DNA from: Ulva prolifera
Taxonomy: Eukaryota; Chlorophyta; Ulvophyceae; Ulvales; Ulvaceae
DNA: 64,000 nucleotides
NCBI GenBank assembly: GCA_023078555.1
Contig: CM041196.1
Location: 2,852,001 to 2,916,000, forward strand
Direction of reading: 5' to 3'
Shown piece by piece: positions 1 through 11,505 of this stretch. Under the pieces are notes generated by a model that was given only the letters and a program-made list of their open reading frames with translations, ran no database searches and had not been told where the DNA came from. A program made the translations under genes and the position numbers. How positions within the stretch are numbered: position 1 is the stretch's first letter; each line of letters begins with the position of its first letter.

Positions 1-1002
1 GTTCAAAACTTCGCACACGTAGTGATGCCACTTTCGCTCAGCGGATGCATCGCCGCGAACCGCATCAGACAAAGGAAAATGTATGGATGCGAAGAAATAA
101 TCAGCAGACCTAAACCAGGTTGCACTCGAGTCGTCTGTGAAGTTCGGGGTGTACGATGGCAGGCTCGACACGTGAGGCAGGGATGACAGTACCAGGTTCG
201 ATCGCACGATGCCGGCGTACTGCAGCGCGGGCGCTGCTGCCACCTGCGCGGATGTCGCGCGGAACAGCTGCTCCTCGAAGTAGTTCGCTGTAGTCCCAGG
301 TAGGATAGACGCTGCTGTGTACATGGACCGTACGATCGGCTCAATGGCGCTGACGGCGAGGGTGGCGAGCTGCGACACCATGGCCGCGGGGCTGGAGCTG
401 GTGCTTCTTGCGCGATGCGACGTGACGCGCAAGGCGAGGGCAGGGAAGTCCAGGTGGGAGTGGTCCACAGGACACTGTAGCCATACGGTTGCCCAGGCAG
501 CAGCATCTGTAGAAAAGGAATATACGAAGTCCAGAATGGTGGCAGCGAGGGCGCCCCCAGTCCAGGTGTAGAAGGCCATCGCGCTGACGGAGAGAAGATC
601 GCGCACGCAGCCCACAGGTGGACCCCAGTTGGAGGCGCAGGTTGTCGCAGTGGCTGCTCGCAGCTGCTCGCGCACTTGGTCGCCATTCAGGTGGGACCTT
701 CGTCGAAGAGCTTCGAACGGAGGGGGCGTCTGGTCGGTGGTGCTTTGGACGAGCATCTGGAGCAGGGTGCGGGAAGCCTGGCCGTACGACTTCAGCACCT
801 CGACAGACGAGCGTCGAGTCGCTTCGAAGAAAGCCTTCGTAAGTGTCAGCAGGAGGGATATGGCAAGGCGGATTGCCTCGCGCTCTGCTGCTTGCAAAGC
901 GTCGAAGCTTGACAGTTGGATGAGGTCGGGAGGTACGCCATCGTCATCTGGAGGCTGAACGACAGACGCATAAAACTGACTATACTCGCTAGGATCGGCC
1001 AT
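1..1002 (-). CDS. gag-like protein of a Ty3-type LTR retrotransposon, 3' end cut by window edge
   Basis: A single open frame runs without a stop from an ATG at 1002 to position 1 (334 codons, starting MADPSEYSQF and continuing past the window). It is recognised by alignment to the gag of the complete LTR element at 12.5-18.7 kb. Both share a block of the form PNF-x-DD-x3-WF-(R/K)-(S/T)-A-(D/E)-Y followed by RGD-x-SAE-x-(R/K)-WH, and upstream a matching RDLL segment and a W-rich region. Similarity is clear but moderate, so this is a different member or subfamily, in opposite orientation. No zinc knuckle, protease or polymerase falls inside the window. The frame is intact here, whereas the copy at 13.4 kb is shifted. 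It is probably a structural capsid protein; assignment to Ty3-type rests on that homology and on the primer-site match upstream. Confidence 0.8.
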   Translation of the reverse strand, partial: MADPSEYSQFYASVVQPPDDDGVPPDLIQLSSFDALQAAEREAIRLAISLLLTLTKAFFEATRRSSVEVLKSYGQASRTLLQMLVQSTTDQTPPPFEALRRRSHLNGDQVREQLRAATATTCASNWGPPVGCVRDLLSVSAMAFYTWTGGALAATILDFVYSFSTDAAAWATVWLQCPVDHSHLDFPALALRVTSHRARSTSSSPAAMVSQLATLAVSAIEPIVRSMYTAASILPGTTANYFEEQLFRATSAQVAAAPALQYAGIVRSNLVLSSLPHVSSLPSYTPNFTDDSSATWFRSADYFFASIHFPLSDAVRGDASAERKWHHYVCEVLN

Positions 1003-1016
1003 GGCAGAGAACCCTC

Positions 1017-1025
1017 ACCGATACC
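1017..1025 (-). promoter_or_regulatory. candidate primer-binding site of the left-edge LTR element
   Basis: On the minus strand this reads GGTATCGGT, 14 bases before the gag ATG at 1002. The other two LTR elements here have GGTATCGAT directly after their 5' LTR. Seven leading bases match. The sequence just upstream (GTCAATA) places a CA end three bases away. Confidence 0.45.
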
Positions 1026-1027
1026 TA

Positions 1028-1824
1028 TTGACTTGTCGGGTAGCGCAGGGAGCTGGGCACCCTAGCGAGCGTACAGAAACGACAGGAGAGAGACAGGGGT
1101 AACAACACACGATGCCGCACACGATGGAATGACTGGAACAGAAGCGCCCCAATCGACCAAAGGTAATTGTGTCGATCACAGCAAAACACTTGGAATATAT
1201 GTGCCCAGGCCCTTCCCTGCTTTGTGCTGTCCTCGCTACTGATAGCTCTGTGGAACTGTGGAATCGCGCTGCTCGTTGATCTCTGTACGGATCAGGGTGC
1301 AGCATCCCGCGAGATCTGGCGATCTGCTGCGGGCATTGGGATTTGGCATGTATCATCCTCCGTCAATCCAATGCAGCAACATCGTGCTGCATGGATACGC
1401 AGACGTAGGTTGGCTGGCATGGTCTTTGACGCTGCACCCTTGGCGTGCGCAAGCGCAGACCAGGAGTATGCATGCGCCGCATGCATGACGTGTCATGCAC
1501 TGAGCTGGCACTTCGCACTGCCAAAAGGCTGTGGCAAAAGGTGGCATGATACATGGGATTGGTATGTGAGATTATACATGTTGAGGAATGCTAGTGGCAC
1601 TTTTGAGCATGTGGAATTATGCACATGTTGCTGTATGCATGCAGCTCATGTCCACAGCTGTGACGTGGTACATGCTGGCATTCTGAGGTATTCTTTGGTA
1701 TACTTTCGCCTGGCTCAAGTTTTGCAAGGCAATAGCCTGAGATACATACACATGTATCCACAATTGGTGCCTGCATATCTGGAATAGGTGTGCTTCTGAG
1801 CAGACAGACTTGGCCATTACAACA
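1028..1824 (-). other. possible 5' LTR of the left-edge element (boundaries inferred)
   Basis: No partner LTR lies in the window, so this is inference. On the minus strand a TGTTGT start occurs at 1824 and a CA end near 1028, just before the primer-site match, giving about 0.8 kb, close to the 862-bp LTRs of the complete element. No convincing coding sequence was seen inside. ORFs of 60-200 residues exist but have no recognisable domain. Confidence 0.25.
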
Positions 1825-1825
1825 C

Positions 1826-1940
1826 CGACATAGTGCACGGACACGGAGTAGTGCCTATATAGTGCCCGACACAGTGCCCGACATAGTGCATAGACACGGA
1901 AGCGTTTCTACATAGTGCCCGACATAGTGCCCGGACACGG
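1826..1940. repeat. imperfect 12-bp tandem repeat (acatagtgcccg type)
   Basis: The unit acatagtgcccg and variants recur about six to eight times, interspersed with a longer acggacacgga motif. It lies between the left-edge retroelement and the end of the metalloprotease gene. Confidence 0.75.
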
Positions 1941-2042
1941 AACAGATCTGTGTACACGGCCAGCTGCGGTCAATAGCCTCAGCTTGTCGCACCCATCCAC
2001 AAGCTTGGCATGATAATCAAGGCGTTCAACATTGCGGCATGT

Positions 2043-5000
2043 TCATCTAGGGGACCCCAGACCTTGTGATGCATACACAACTGACACGGGCCTTGTCTCC
2101 CTGCTGGGTGGAGACACAGCTTGCCGGGTTGACGTGGGCATCACGGTGGGCATAGAGCAGACTGGGCGCACGTCCGGGCATCGGTCACGGCAAAGGGGCA
2201 CCGAGCAGTCGTCGCCGCCCCAGCCGCCGTGGCAGAAGCAGGCGCCCTGGAGGCAGTCCCCCTTGCCACTGCAGTCGTTGAGGGTGTCCCGGCACGTCAG
2301 GTACCCTGGATTGACGCACATCTCGTAGTCATCAGGGCATTTGGCTGTGCCTTGGCTTGTGCCGAACAAATCTGCAGGCAGCCATTGGACCGACTGTCGT
2401 GCATGGTGCAGGCCTCAAAGTCGACTTGATCTGCCAGACAAAGTTGCAGTCCCCAGCTGGGCACTGCCGTATGAATCAATCGTCCCGATGTGCACCCATG
2501 CGCGTGCTGTAGAGCTGTGCCAGGTAGTGTGCTGCAGCAGGTGCCAACGCGAAGAGCTGCTCACACCCGAGTCCAACCGCTGCCGGACCATGGCAGCGTC
2601 ACATGGCATCAATTTTCCAGGCCACACGCACATCATTATGTGGCGGCGGCGGTGGCCACTTTCGGAGACTAAATCCATTGCGGCATGGCTGCAAGCGGCG
2701 GCTACGTGTGCATACGCCCGACAAGCACGTTACACAGGGCACCTAGTCAGCATGTACAGCCAGGCATTGCGCAATGCCCTTGTTTGAAATATGAATATGA
2801 ATTTGCAGGTTGCATCAACGGCGGGGCTGGTGCCAGGAGCACACCAGGGGTACAGGGGTCGCCGGCGACGAGGACTGTGTTGGCCGGGGAGCACGACATC
2901 TGCGCGCACAGCGTGGTGAAACCGACATCTATGCAGCGCGATCCTGGTGTTGCTTGGCAGTTTACTTCTGTGGGGGGGTTGGACACCTGCACTTCACCGG
3001 AGATCATATGATATGCATGACGCACTGGTTGGGCTGCCCCAGGCTGTTTCTGCACAGGAACATGTGGCATACCCACGATAGTTGTAGCAGTGTGTGCATG
3101 CATGTATGTGGCATATGGGAATATAGGCATACCTGGTGGTTACCGGCAGGGCAGTAGTATGCGCTCGTGCCCAGGCTAATGCCATGAATGAATGAGTGGG
3201 CATGCGAGTAGATTCCGAAATCCGGTAGCGTGCCCGGCCCCTGTCCTTTCAAGTTGAAATGCATGGTGTATGTGTATGTATACACCTCCATTGCCGCAGA
3301 AACATCCAGGCATGCAAAGGACATGCCACCGTGCATTCATGGCAAGACTGCGGGCCGCCCAGTGGCACCCAGCTCTGGGCTCGCCGGGCAATCTGTGCTC
3401 ATACGACAAACATACAGTCTGCCAGCAGGTGTCTTGAGTTGCGACATTCAGGTTGAGCTGTCCTCAACCACACTTAGAGTCGTTCACACAATTGCAGTGA
3501 GGCATGCCTCAAGGTTTGTGATGCGCAGCAGAGGACACACCGAAACCACCCGCGAGAACTCGCCGAGCCCTTGGCGGGAACAAACTCCAGCCGTGCTGTG
3601 ATCATGTTGGCAAAGCAGCTTGCCAGGAGGTTCAATCGAGCAGAGGTATCTGGCGCTGTCTGGATCCTCTGAAGCGAACCGGCCGTCCACAAAATTGCAG
3701 CCAGCCTGGTACCCGAAGCTTAAGAATCCAGCGCTTCCATATTTCACGAGGTACCTGCTCACAGCTCTATATGTGATGCAGATCTGCATGTCGACATGTC
3801 CGATTCGGATGTGGTACAAGTGCACTGGCCAAGAGGCGTGCATCACCGCAAACCCAGTTAGATGTGTACACATCTATGTGACCTGAACACTCAATTGTTG
3901 TGATGAAATGCGTGGTTTGGTGTGACCGGCCCGCAGCTTTAGCGTACGTAGCACCCGGGACCGGCTATGACTGCCGCATAGGCATGCATGCCGCATGGTA
4001 CGTGGCGTACCAATGCATTAAGCACACACGGGATCCCCGCGTCTTGCCGGACAAACGGGCGCGCGCGTGTGTGCACATGGTGCTGCTTTATTGTGCTTAT
4101 TTGTGTCATTGCAGGTCTGGGAGATGATCACAGTTGTGTTCTGTCCGAGACCCAGCACATGCACGTGGTCGTGGCCCTTCTCCGTCCAGCACACTTGTAG
4201 CTATTCGCGCGCACCAGTAGCCACCTTGGCGCAACAGGTCATCATGCGTGTTGCTCAAAGCCGAACCACAATGGTGTGCACTGTGGCCATATGAAAAGGC
4301 AGCAAGGTCAGAAAGAGCGCAAAGCTCTGTACATGTCATCGTACACAGTGACCTCATAGCACCGCAACACGGGCTGCCGATGCCGGCACAGGGAACAGCG
4401 CGGCGAGCCTGAGGCGACATCGGGCCAAGGCAGCTGCACATCCAGGCGTCTGGAAGACACAAGAACATGCCGAGCCTGCCACGCCACACAACGATGAGGG
4501 CGACTTTCATCATCATCAAAACAAGAAAACAGCAACACGGTTCACGGCGTGCGGGCTCTTGCCTTGTGCGGCCACCGCCAACAGGGTCACAATCGCGACT
4601 TGCATGCGCTCTCGCGCCGGCCCCTATGCCGCACATGCATGACCAGGACCTAACCCGGGCGCAGCGATCGCGGCCATGCATGTCAAAAAACGGTCAGACT
4701 GATATATATACTTAACAGAGTAGCCTGCCCGTTGGCGCCCAAGACGGCGGAGATGTGCGGGGCAATCCTAGGTGCCACTGCCTCTCCACGGACTGCACAC
4801 GACTCTTTCAAGTACAGGGTTCATGAAGTTTACTTGATGCCGCATGCCGCACACAGCAAAACCCAATTTGATCATGACAGCCGGCCGCTTATGCTGCAGC
4901 GATGGGTAGATGCCGCTTCAAGGAGGTGGGCCCTAAGGCGGTATATGATGATGTTGCATATGATGATATTGAAAGTGATAGCCAAGAATGCGCACCAGCC

Positions 5001-8000
5001 AGTGTCTTGCAGCAAAGCTAAAGTTTGATCCGTGAGTACTTGGCGATTTATGTGTGTCTGAACTGCACGCAGCGGAGCTGCTACCTCCATTATTTCTCCC
5101 TGCATGCAGCCACAGCCATCATGCCGGCCAGATCTTGAAAGTTATTTAAAGGTGCCTACAAGAATTGTAAAGGTGATACGGCTGTGTCGGATTCCGCACG
5201 TGCTGCGAGCTCATGAGTATACTGGATTCAGGATCCACTTGGGCATGTCATACGGTACCACAACCATATCGGACACGGTAAGGGCCTTGCCAGGTCCGCA
5301 AGACTGAGATCTCATGCTGACCTTTCTCATGCAGGTGCACATGGTCCGTCATGTCTCGATCTATGCTGGCAATCATCTCGACTTTAAAGTCGAAATTTCT
5401 TTCAAACGTGACCGCCACGCACGTTGACCACACTGTAATCACACATACGGCATTCGCAACAAGTGTTGCAGCAGCTTGTGGTCTGGACACAGCCAACTCT
5501 GAGTTGGGGTCCATCAATGTATATGAATATCATTGTGATGTGTGTCCGTACACTGGCAGATACCGCGGTTATGAACCTCCCCCAGCTGCAGGTTATTGAA
5601 AAATCAGTAAGCATCAGATGTTGTGTGTGCATCTCGTTACGTCCAACAACAACTTGCAATCGAAGCATTGTAGCAGTCCAGTGGTATAGTGGTCATGCCA
5701 CTGGACTGCCACAAGCATGTGTTCTTGATCTGCTTGCTACTTCCGCAGAGCCGCCTGGGCCTCACCACCTCTGCCCTCCACAATATTGCAATAAATTGCA
5801 AGCACCAGATGCGGTGCATGGTATGATTCACACCCGTGAGCCTGATTCTCTCTGGGGACACGATCCTCCAGCAGCACGGGACCAATCCACATATATATGC
5901 ACCAGGTCACATACTACAGTGTGAACCGCAGGAGGCCGCCGACGTCGGCCCATGCATCGATCAGGCACACACGTCTGCTGCAATTCTGAACAGAGGCACA
6001 GGCGAGCAGCGCACATCGAATAAAGTCTGCTCCCAGTGTGCCGAAGCGACGGCCGTGAGACTAGTGTCCTCAAAGGGGACATACGCCATGGACGGGCAGT
6101 TGAAGAACGTGCGGGCGTTCTGCAGCTGCTGCGGGAACTGCAGGCCGATGAACTGCCGTTGTTCCCTTTCGCTTCTCTGCTTGACCACAGTTACAGTTGG
6201 GAAGCTGTCATCGTCGACTGGTGGATAGTTTCTGTAGAAACCGAAGAGGGCACTCGACATACCCTGCAGGCCACGCTGTCTGAGTCACCTTCTTACAAGA
6301 CGGTAATCGCCGTCTTGAATCGAATGCAGCAGTAGATGCTTCAGCGCAGTATGCACTGTGATGTATATGTACGCGATGGCAACGTATGCATCATCATGAT
6401 GCAATCAGAAAGTTGTTGTGTATAACAACGATGTGATCTGAGGCAACATCGCCACCGCTGTGACAGCGGCATGGGCGTAGCAGTACATCGCGTGAAGACA
6501 CGGTCGACTGCATGCACCTCCGAGAGTGAGTCCGACTGAGTCAGTGGTGTGAGGTGATATCACCAGAGGCTGCTGGCAGCACCGGCCAGTCCAGACAGCC
6601 GTGTAATCAATGTTCAGCGTGCTGGCGGTGCGACCCCGCGCGCCGCAACTGGCAAAGCGCCTGCTCCCCGATCACTGCAACACATGCATGGGCACTCCCA
6701 CAGCAGGCGCCTCTGAGTCATTTAGTTGAGCCATTTAAGCGCACACCAGCTCATCCATTCAGCAACACGTGCACAAGCAGCAATGCAGCCCACGGCCAGC
6801 CACAGCGACACCTGTGGAACCACGCCGTGTTGGGCTGAGTCCAGTCGGTCGTCTCACTCAATGTCCATCATGGGCCCACCAATGACCGAGGGCAGGATCA
6901 GGTATCTCCATGGATGTCAGTACCGCACGTGCACGGACACACTGAAATCTGTGGCTCAGGGGCACCAGATACAGGCGCTGTGCCGGCCAGGCACAGCGCC
7001 AGGTGATCGTGCAGCAGCAGCAACATGGTCCACACGCCATGGCCACGTTGAGCACCTTGAGCACATATGCATGCTGCGCTCACCGTGGCCTGGCAGGTGA
7101 CGATGTATGCAGGGACACGCAGACGGGAGGCTCACCAGGATGTGCAGCAGCTCATGGACCATCACTGCGAGATCGTACTCGAAGTCGTCGACAACGACAT
7201 TGCAGTACAAGACTTGCCCCACGACGGGGCGGCCGGTCACATCGTTTTGGAGCAGGGCTCCAGCTCTGGCCAGCAGGGAGCCCCTAGTGCAGATGAAATC
7301 AGCATCTGGTTTGAACAGGACCACGAGGTCCGCGTCGTAGCCTGCACCATTATACAGTTCTGCAAGCCGACCATGGCCTGTGCACACGTGACTTGTCCTT
7401 GCCGTACATTCAGCACACCGCGGTATACCCTGGCCGGCCAGGCCCGCAATGGTCTGGTCGGGGAACCGGAGGGGAGATCCCGGAGACATAGCTCAGTGTC
7501 TGCCTTCACAAGCGCGCAGTGGATTTGTATATCGAAGTGGCATAAGGCATGCGCTGCTGTGATGGCGAGAGATCTAGCTAGCTCTGGCTATAGAGCTCTG
7601 GAGAGGGGACATGCACACCATCGGCACCACTGGGAGGATCAGGGATGGGGTCGCCTAGAAAGTCAAGAGTTGGGCGCCCACTTGGAGACACATCGATGAG
7701 GCCGGTTGACGGGCCCCTGACCTGCATCACACGGCCATTTGTGCATATACTTACCAAACTGTTCTAGCAGCTCTGGGTTTGACGCCATCTGCTTGGGCAG
7801 GCGCCAGACACACATGCATGCGCAGGCGCCAGAACGTGCCCTCCCCGGGCCGCAGTGTCAAGACGCGTGTTAGTCTCATCGAGTGTGCACAGGGGTTAAT
7901 GCGCGTGCCTGAGCTGGTAAGCATGCTGACTGTGCATGACGACGTGGAGGGGAGCGTACCTTGCCAACGCGTAAAGTCGCGCGGCAGAAATGAAAGTAAG

Positions 8001-9520
8001 AATTGAACCGGTGACCTCTAGAGTACACACGACATGCTCTACCACTGGGGCTCACCTGAAGCAACGAGTCCTTTGTTAGATGACTCCTCCCTTGATTATG
8101 TCATCTATATTCTTGGATCCCCAGATATGGATATCCCACAACACTTCCCCCCTTACCGAGGATCGAGCGTAGGGAGATCCAGATCTGATAACTGTGGGAT
8201 ATCTTCGATGCTCCTGATGGAATGTTGGAACCTTCTCTTCGCGTCCCGAGTCCACGGGGGCCCAACCCGCTATAACCGAACTCATATAACTGGGACTCCC
8301 TTAAGCTCGAGAGCTATGTTGACTGGGATGCGATCGCTCGGGAGGAGCTCACACAGCGGAAGGTGTAATGAAGATGGAAGCTGTAAGGCAGATTACGAAG
8401 TCTGCTCATCGATACCTGTCAAGACGCGTGTTAGTCTCATCGAGTGTGCACAGGGGTTAATGCGCGTGCCTGAGCTGGTAAGCATGCTGACTGTGCATGA
8501 CGACGTGGAGGGGAGCGTACCTTGCCAACGCGTAAAGTCGCGCGGCAGAAATGAAAGTAAGAATTGAACCGGTGACCTCTAGAGTACACACGACATGCTC
8601 TACCACTGGGGCTCACCTGAAGCAACGAGTCCTTTGTTAGATGACTCCTCCCTTGATTATGTCATCTATATTCTTGGATCCCCAGATATGGATATCCCAC
8701 AACACGCAGCCCACTACTTTCATACCCAACAGCTTCTCTTGCTGTGCGTGTCTAGTTATGCCCGCTCACTCTGCTGTACCACGGCACTAGCAGCCCCGCT
8801 CGAGTACATGGCGATACCAAAGCCAAAACGCCGTTGATGAGGAGTCCACGAGGCGCTGTCGCAGCTCGCGAGCTCTGTACAGATATCGGCAGCCACTAGT
8901 GCGCAAGATGTGCAGACAGTGGTTGAGGTGCAAAGCGCTGCAGACGAGCCAGAGGGCGCAGTGCAGCACTACAGGCGTATATATATGCAGTGGAGGCACT
9001 GTGTACACAGCTGTATCATATGATACACTGTGTCCTGGTGCTGGAGTGTGAACCTTGTGATGCACTGGGGCAGCTGTGCCCCCACGCAGTCGATCAGGCC
9101 ACTCCAGACTCACGCTAACAAATGGCCATGAGAAACGCGGACGACGCCGGCCTGCAAGTGATGTGAATACATGGGAGGTTGCATTTGTTCAAAGCGCGAG
9201 CGCACCCGAACCGAGCGGGCGAGGAGCGTCCCGGCCGCTCGCATCAGCCGATGAACGTAAAACCTTTCTGCCGTGTTGAAGGTGTTCGGAAATTGATCGA
9301 CGAAGAGGAAGCGGAACGCTGCGTCTGAAGCTATGCTCCTTGAGGCGAGGCGCTGGGGCACGCCTGCGGTCGGCTGCGGTAGCCTGTTGAAGGCGACGTT
9401 GAGATCGTCTCCGGGGCCGGATGCGCTAACACCGCCCGCCGCAATGCAGGTGGCTGCCAGGACAGTCAGCAGAAGGTGCCATGGTGCGCCAGGCCAGGAG
9501 GGGGTGCGCCTGTTCGCCAT
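2043..9520 (-). CDS. leishmanolysin-like (peptidase family M8) zinc metalloprotease, multi-exon
   Basis: Secreted or surface metzincin protease. Exons supported by splice signals and phase: 9520-9206 (signal peptide, then N-terminal region), probably 7755 to about 7840, 7341-7136, 6263-6015, 5099-4996, 3754-3550, about 3004-2830, and a last exon ending with TGA at 2043. The join 7136/6263 gives HELLHILGMS, the HExxHxxG zinc site; the third ligand is the His of SAHWEQ at the end of exon 6263-6015, as in GP63. The join 4996/3754 gives DTGWY, then FGYQAGCNF and a Cys-rich region. The last exon carries an EGF-like module (C-x4-GKGDC-x5-C-x-C). An upstream in-frame ATG at 9577 is possible, but the signal peptide fits the ATG at 9520. 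The second exon and the Cys-rich C-terminal joins are uncertain. A TRIM element sits in the first or second intron. Confidence 0.82.
5673..5709. other. 12-bp perfect hairpin inside a metalloprotease intron
   Basis: gcagtccagtgg at 5673-5684 is followed after 13 bases by its exact inverted copy at 5698-5709. The interior resembles a tRNA D-arm (GGTATAGTGG) but no full tRNA fold can be drawn. Confidence 0.6.
7856..8143 (-). repeat. TRIM 3' LTR (element reads on minus strand)
   Basis: 288 bp, identical base for base to 8417-8704. It contains the tRNA-like block described separately. Confidence 0.9.
8000..8054 (-). promoter_or_regulatory. tRNA-like internal promoter (A box and B box) in TRIM LTR, copy 1
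   Basis: On the minus strand TGAGCCCCAGTGGTAGAGC (from 8054) resembles a tRNA 8-25 region and GGTTCAATTC (8009-8000) matches the B-box/T-loop consensus. The A-to-B start spacing is 45 bases, as in a tRNA. The stems do not fold properly (the T stem 3' half is lost), so this is tRNA-derived rather than a functional tRNA. It may drive RNA polymerase III transcription. Confidence 0.6.
8144..8154 (-). promoter_or_regulatory. TRIM polypurine tract AAGGGGGGAAG
   Basis: It abuts the TG of the 3' LTR on the minus strand and is identical to the tract at 17805-17815 before the 3' LTR of the Ty3-like element. Confidence 0.85.
8408..8416 (-). promoter_or_regulatory. TRIM primer-binding site GGTATCGAT
   Basis: It immediately follows the CA end of the 5' LTR on the minus strand. 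It is identical to the nine bases after the 5' LTR of the Ty3-like element at 13373. Complementarity would be to a tRNA ending ATCGATACC(A). A U at position 72 pairing with A1 fits eukaryotic initiator tRNA-Met, but the tRNA itself is not in the window. Confidence 0.8.
8417..8704 (-). repeat. TRIM 5' LTR
   Basis: 288 bp, TG...CA on the minus strand, followed by the primer-binding site at 8416-8408. Confidence 0.9.
8561..8615 (-). promoter_or_regulatory. tRNA-like internal promoter in TRIM LTR, copy 2
   Basis: Identical to the block at 8000-8054, offset by 561 bases, in the other LTR. Confidence 0.6.
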
Positions 9521-9579
9521 GCCTGCAGGGACATGTAAGGCAATGAAGCACGCAGCCCGCGATGCCTGCAGGAACATGT

Positions 9580-11490
9580 GTCAAGCATCGATGTTGATGC
9601 ACACTGCCCAGCTAGCTGCAAGCTAGGGCGTCAGTGCTGTGGCTTCGATGTTCTGGCATGCCTCAGAGTCCTTCGATCTGCGGGAATGTGTGCCCTCTTG
9701 AGAGTCTGATTGCCCCCACCACATCTGCTATAAATTGATGAGGCTGGGAACTGCTTGTCGCAATGGAATGCCCTCGGGGTGGACAAGGTAAATGCAGATC
9801 GATTTGATGCAGATCGCTCTGATGGACCTGCAGATTGCTCTGATGGACCTGCAGGCAGCGGCTCCTCCGTGCAAGCACTCGTGGTTCGAAGGCATGATGT
9901 CGGTGTCGAATGCCGAAAATTCATGCGACAATATCGATTCACTCATTCATCAGCTATTGCCCTGCGAAATTGGGCAGGTTTCCCATTGGACGATTTCCTC
10001 CCCGGGGGCCCTGCATCGCCAATCAGATGCCAGACCACCGCAGTGAACCAATGTATAATTTAATTACGATGATGGTGTAGTGCATTAATGTATGCTGGGT
10101 TCGGAGAACGCGGGTGGGCAGAGACCACAATTTGATGTGGGACCAGCCGAGGTTCCGCGGAGCTAGCTCACGCAGCACCTGGAGGCTCAGATCCGCTAAG
10201 GCAGCTGCGGTTGGCAACAGTTCGCGTGCGTGCGACGTGGTGTTGCAGAATGGTGGTCCACCAGGTCGCAGAGCATGCTGCGACGCCGGCGGGATCGCTG
10301 ACAGTGCATGTGCTTCGAGATTTCGATTCGATTCAATTCGCCTAATTCGGAAGATATAGCTGTGCTGCTGTTGGCTCATTATTTACTGGTATGTGACAAC
10401 TCAGTTGCATTGCCGGACCCCAGCGCTGCGCCTTCCGGATCAAGGGCTGCGTGCGCAAGGCGGCGCTGTCTCTGTGTGTGGTGGCAAGAGACATTCTTGT
10501 GCTCTTTCCTGTGTACATTCGTCTGTTATTCTGAACCTGCGTGGACGACCGAGTTGGCACAGCGTTGAAAGCACTCCATGGCCATGTACGTGTGAATGCT
10601 GACCGATATCACACTCGAACGGGTGCACAGCATACACATACAAAGAATTTTCTTAGCTAGATAAATTGTAATCGTATGTTATGTTGACGAGGAGTGCGCT
10701 TCAATCGCTCGATGTCGCGACGGAAGCGATCAGGCTGCGCTGCCATGCGCCCTGTCGACGTCGACATGTACACTTGTAGTCAACGTCAGAAGCTGACCTG
10801 ACCACGATCCGCTGCGCTGCACAGCCAATCTTTCCACTGTTGGTTTTACCGGGGCCTTGGGCTGCCTTTGCGCACAGGCACTGCTACCTCCGCTGCAGCT
10901 GCGGACATCGGAACTGCCGGCGCCGTGCATCGTTTGTCAGCTTCTGAAGAGCTGGAGACACAGCCAGTCCACCTGCGCTTTGTCCTGTCGCAGTCAGTTT
11001 CATAGCACGTTGACATGTACACGTTGCAACATCACCCCGTGCTGTGGTTTTCATCTTGCACACCGCTTATAGCTGCAGCCGAGGTTCCGCAGCGCTTGTG
11101 ATGCAGATCAGTGGAGGGGAATAAACGAACACAGCAAAATTCAGAAGAGTCTGTACCACCTTACATGAATGATCGAACTCACATCCGCACCGCAGCGACT
11201 CAAGTACACGCTCCTCGGTCCGGCGGTGCTCACGGCCTCCTGGTGCTGAGGTTGCAACGATCACTGTGGCACTTCGACTGATAACATACCTAATCGTCTA
11301 GACGACCGCTTATGGATCGTCACGACTGGGCCTTAACAGCATGAGAGAGGGTGATGGAGTTGTCCACGCACCTTGGCATGTGTAACCATCGATCCTCTGT
11401 GTTTCCTGCAAGCAGCCAGGTGCGCATATGCATGCATATTGTCCAGTGATGAATTCATGTGCGCACCGTGATCGCCGAAGCTTCGCGAAG
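9580..11490. other. stretch with no recognised gene
   Basis: ORFs up to about 118 codons occur on both strands, but none shows a domain, a splice-supported model or a homologue in this window. A 21-bp tandem repeat lies at 9810-9851. Confidence 0.5.
9810..9851. repeat. 21-bp tandem repeat, two copies
   Basis: Units 9810-9830 and 9831-9851 differ at one base (agatcgctc / agattgctc), and a degenerate third copy precedes them. The length is a multiple of three, and in one plus frame it reads a repeated IALMDLQ. Confidence 0.8.
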
Positions 11491-11505
11491 TACAATGTTA
11501 GACGA

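Larger units (their letters stand above)
7856..8704 (-). mobile_element. TRIM: terminal-repeat retrotransposon in miniature, 849 bp, with target duplication
   Basis: Two identical 288-bp direct repeats (7856-8143 and 8417-8704) flank a 273-bp interior. Read on the minus strand each repeat runs TGTTGTGGGA...TTGACA, i.e. TG...CA. The flanks are CGCAG at 7851-7855 and CGCAG at 8705-8709, a perfect 5-bp target-site duplication. Directly after the 5' repeat (from 8416 leftward) the minus strand reads GGTATCGATGAGC, a primer-binding site. Directly before the 3' repeat it reads AAGGGGGGAAG, a polypurine tract. The interior has no credible coding sequence (the only ORF spans the repeat boundary). Identical LTRs imply recent insertion. 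It cannot move on its own. It lies in an intron of the M8 protease gene, same strand. Confidence 0.92.

Noticed and set aside
5673-5740. Possible tRNA-Gly (GGTATAGTGG and GCC)
   Set aside because: No acceptor stem, anticodon arm or T arm can be formed; it is a plain hairpin.
8000-8060. Functional tRNA gene in the TRIM LTR
   Set aside because: A and B boxes are present but the anticodon and T stems do not pair, and the identical second copy is explained by the LTR.
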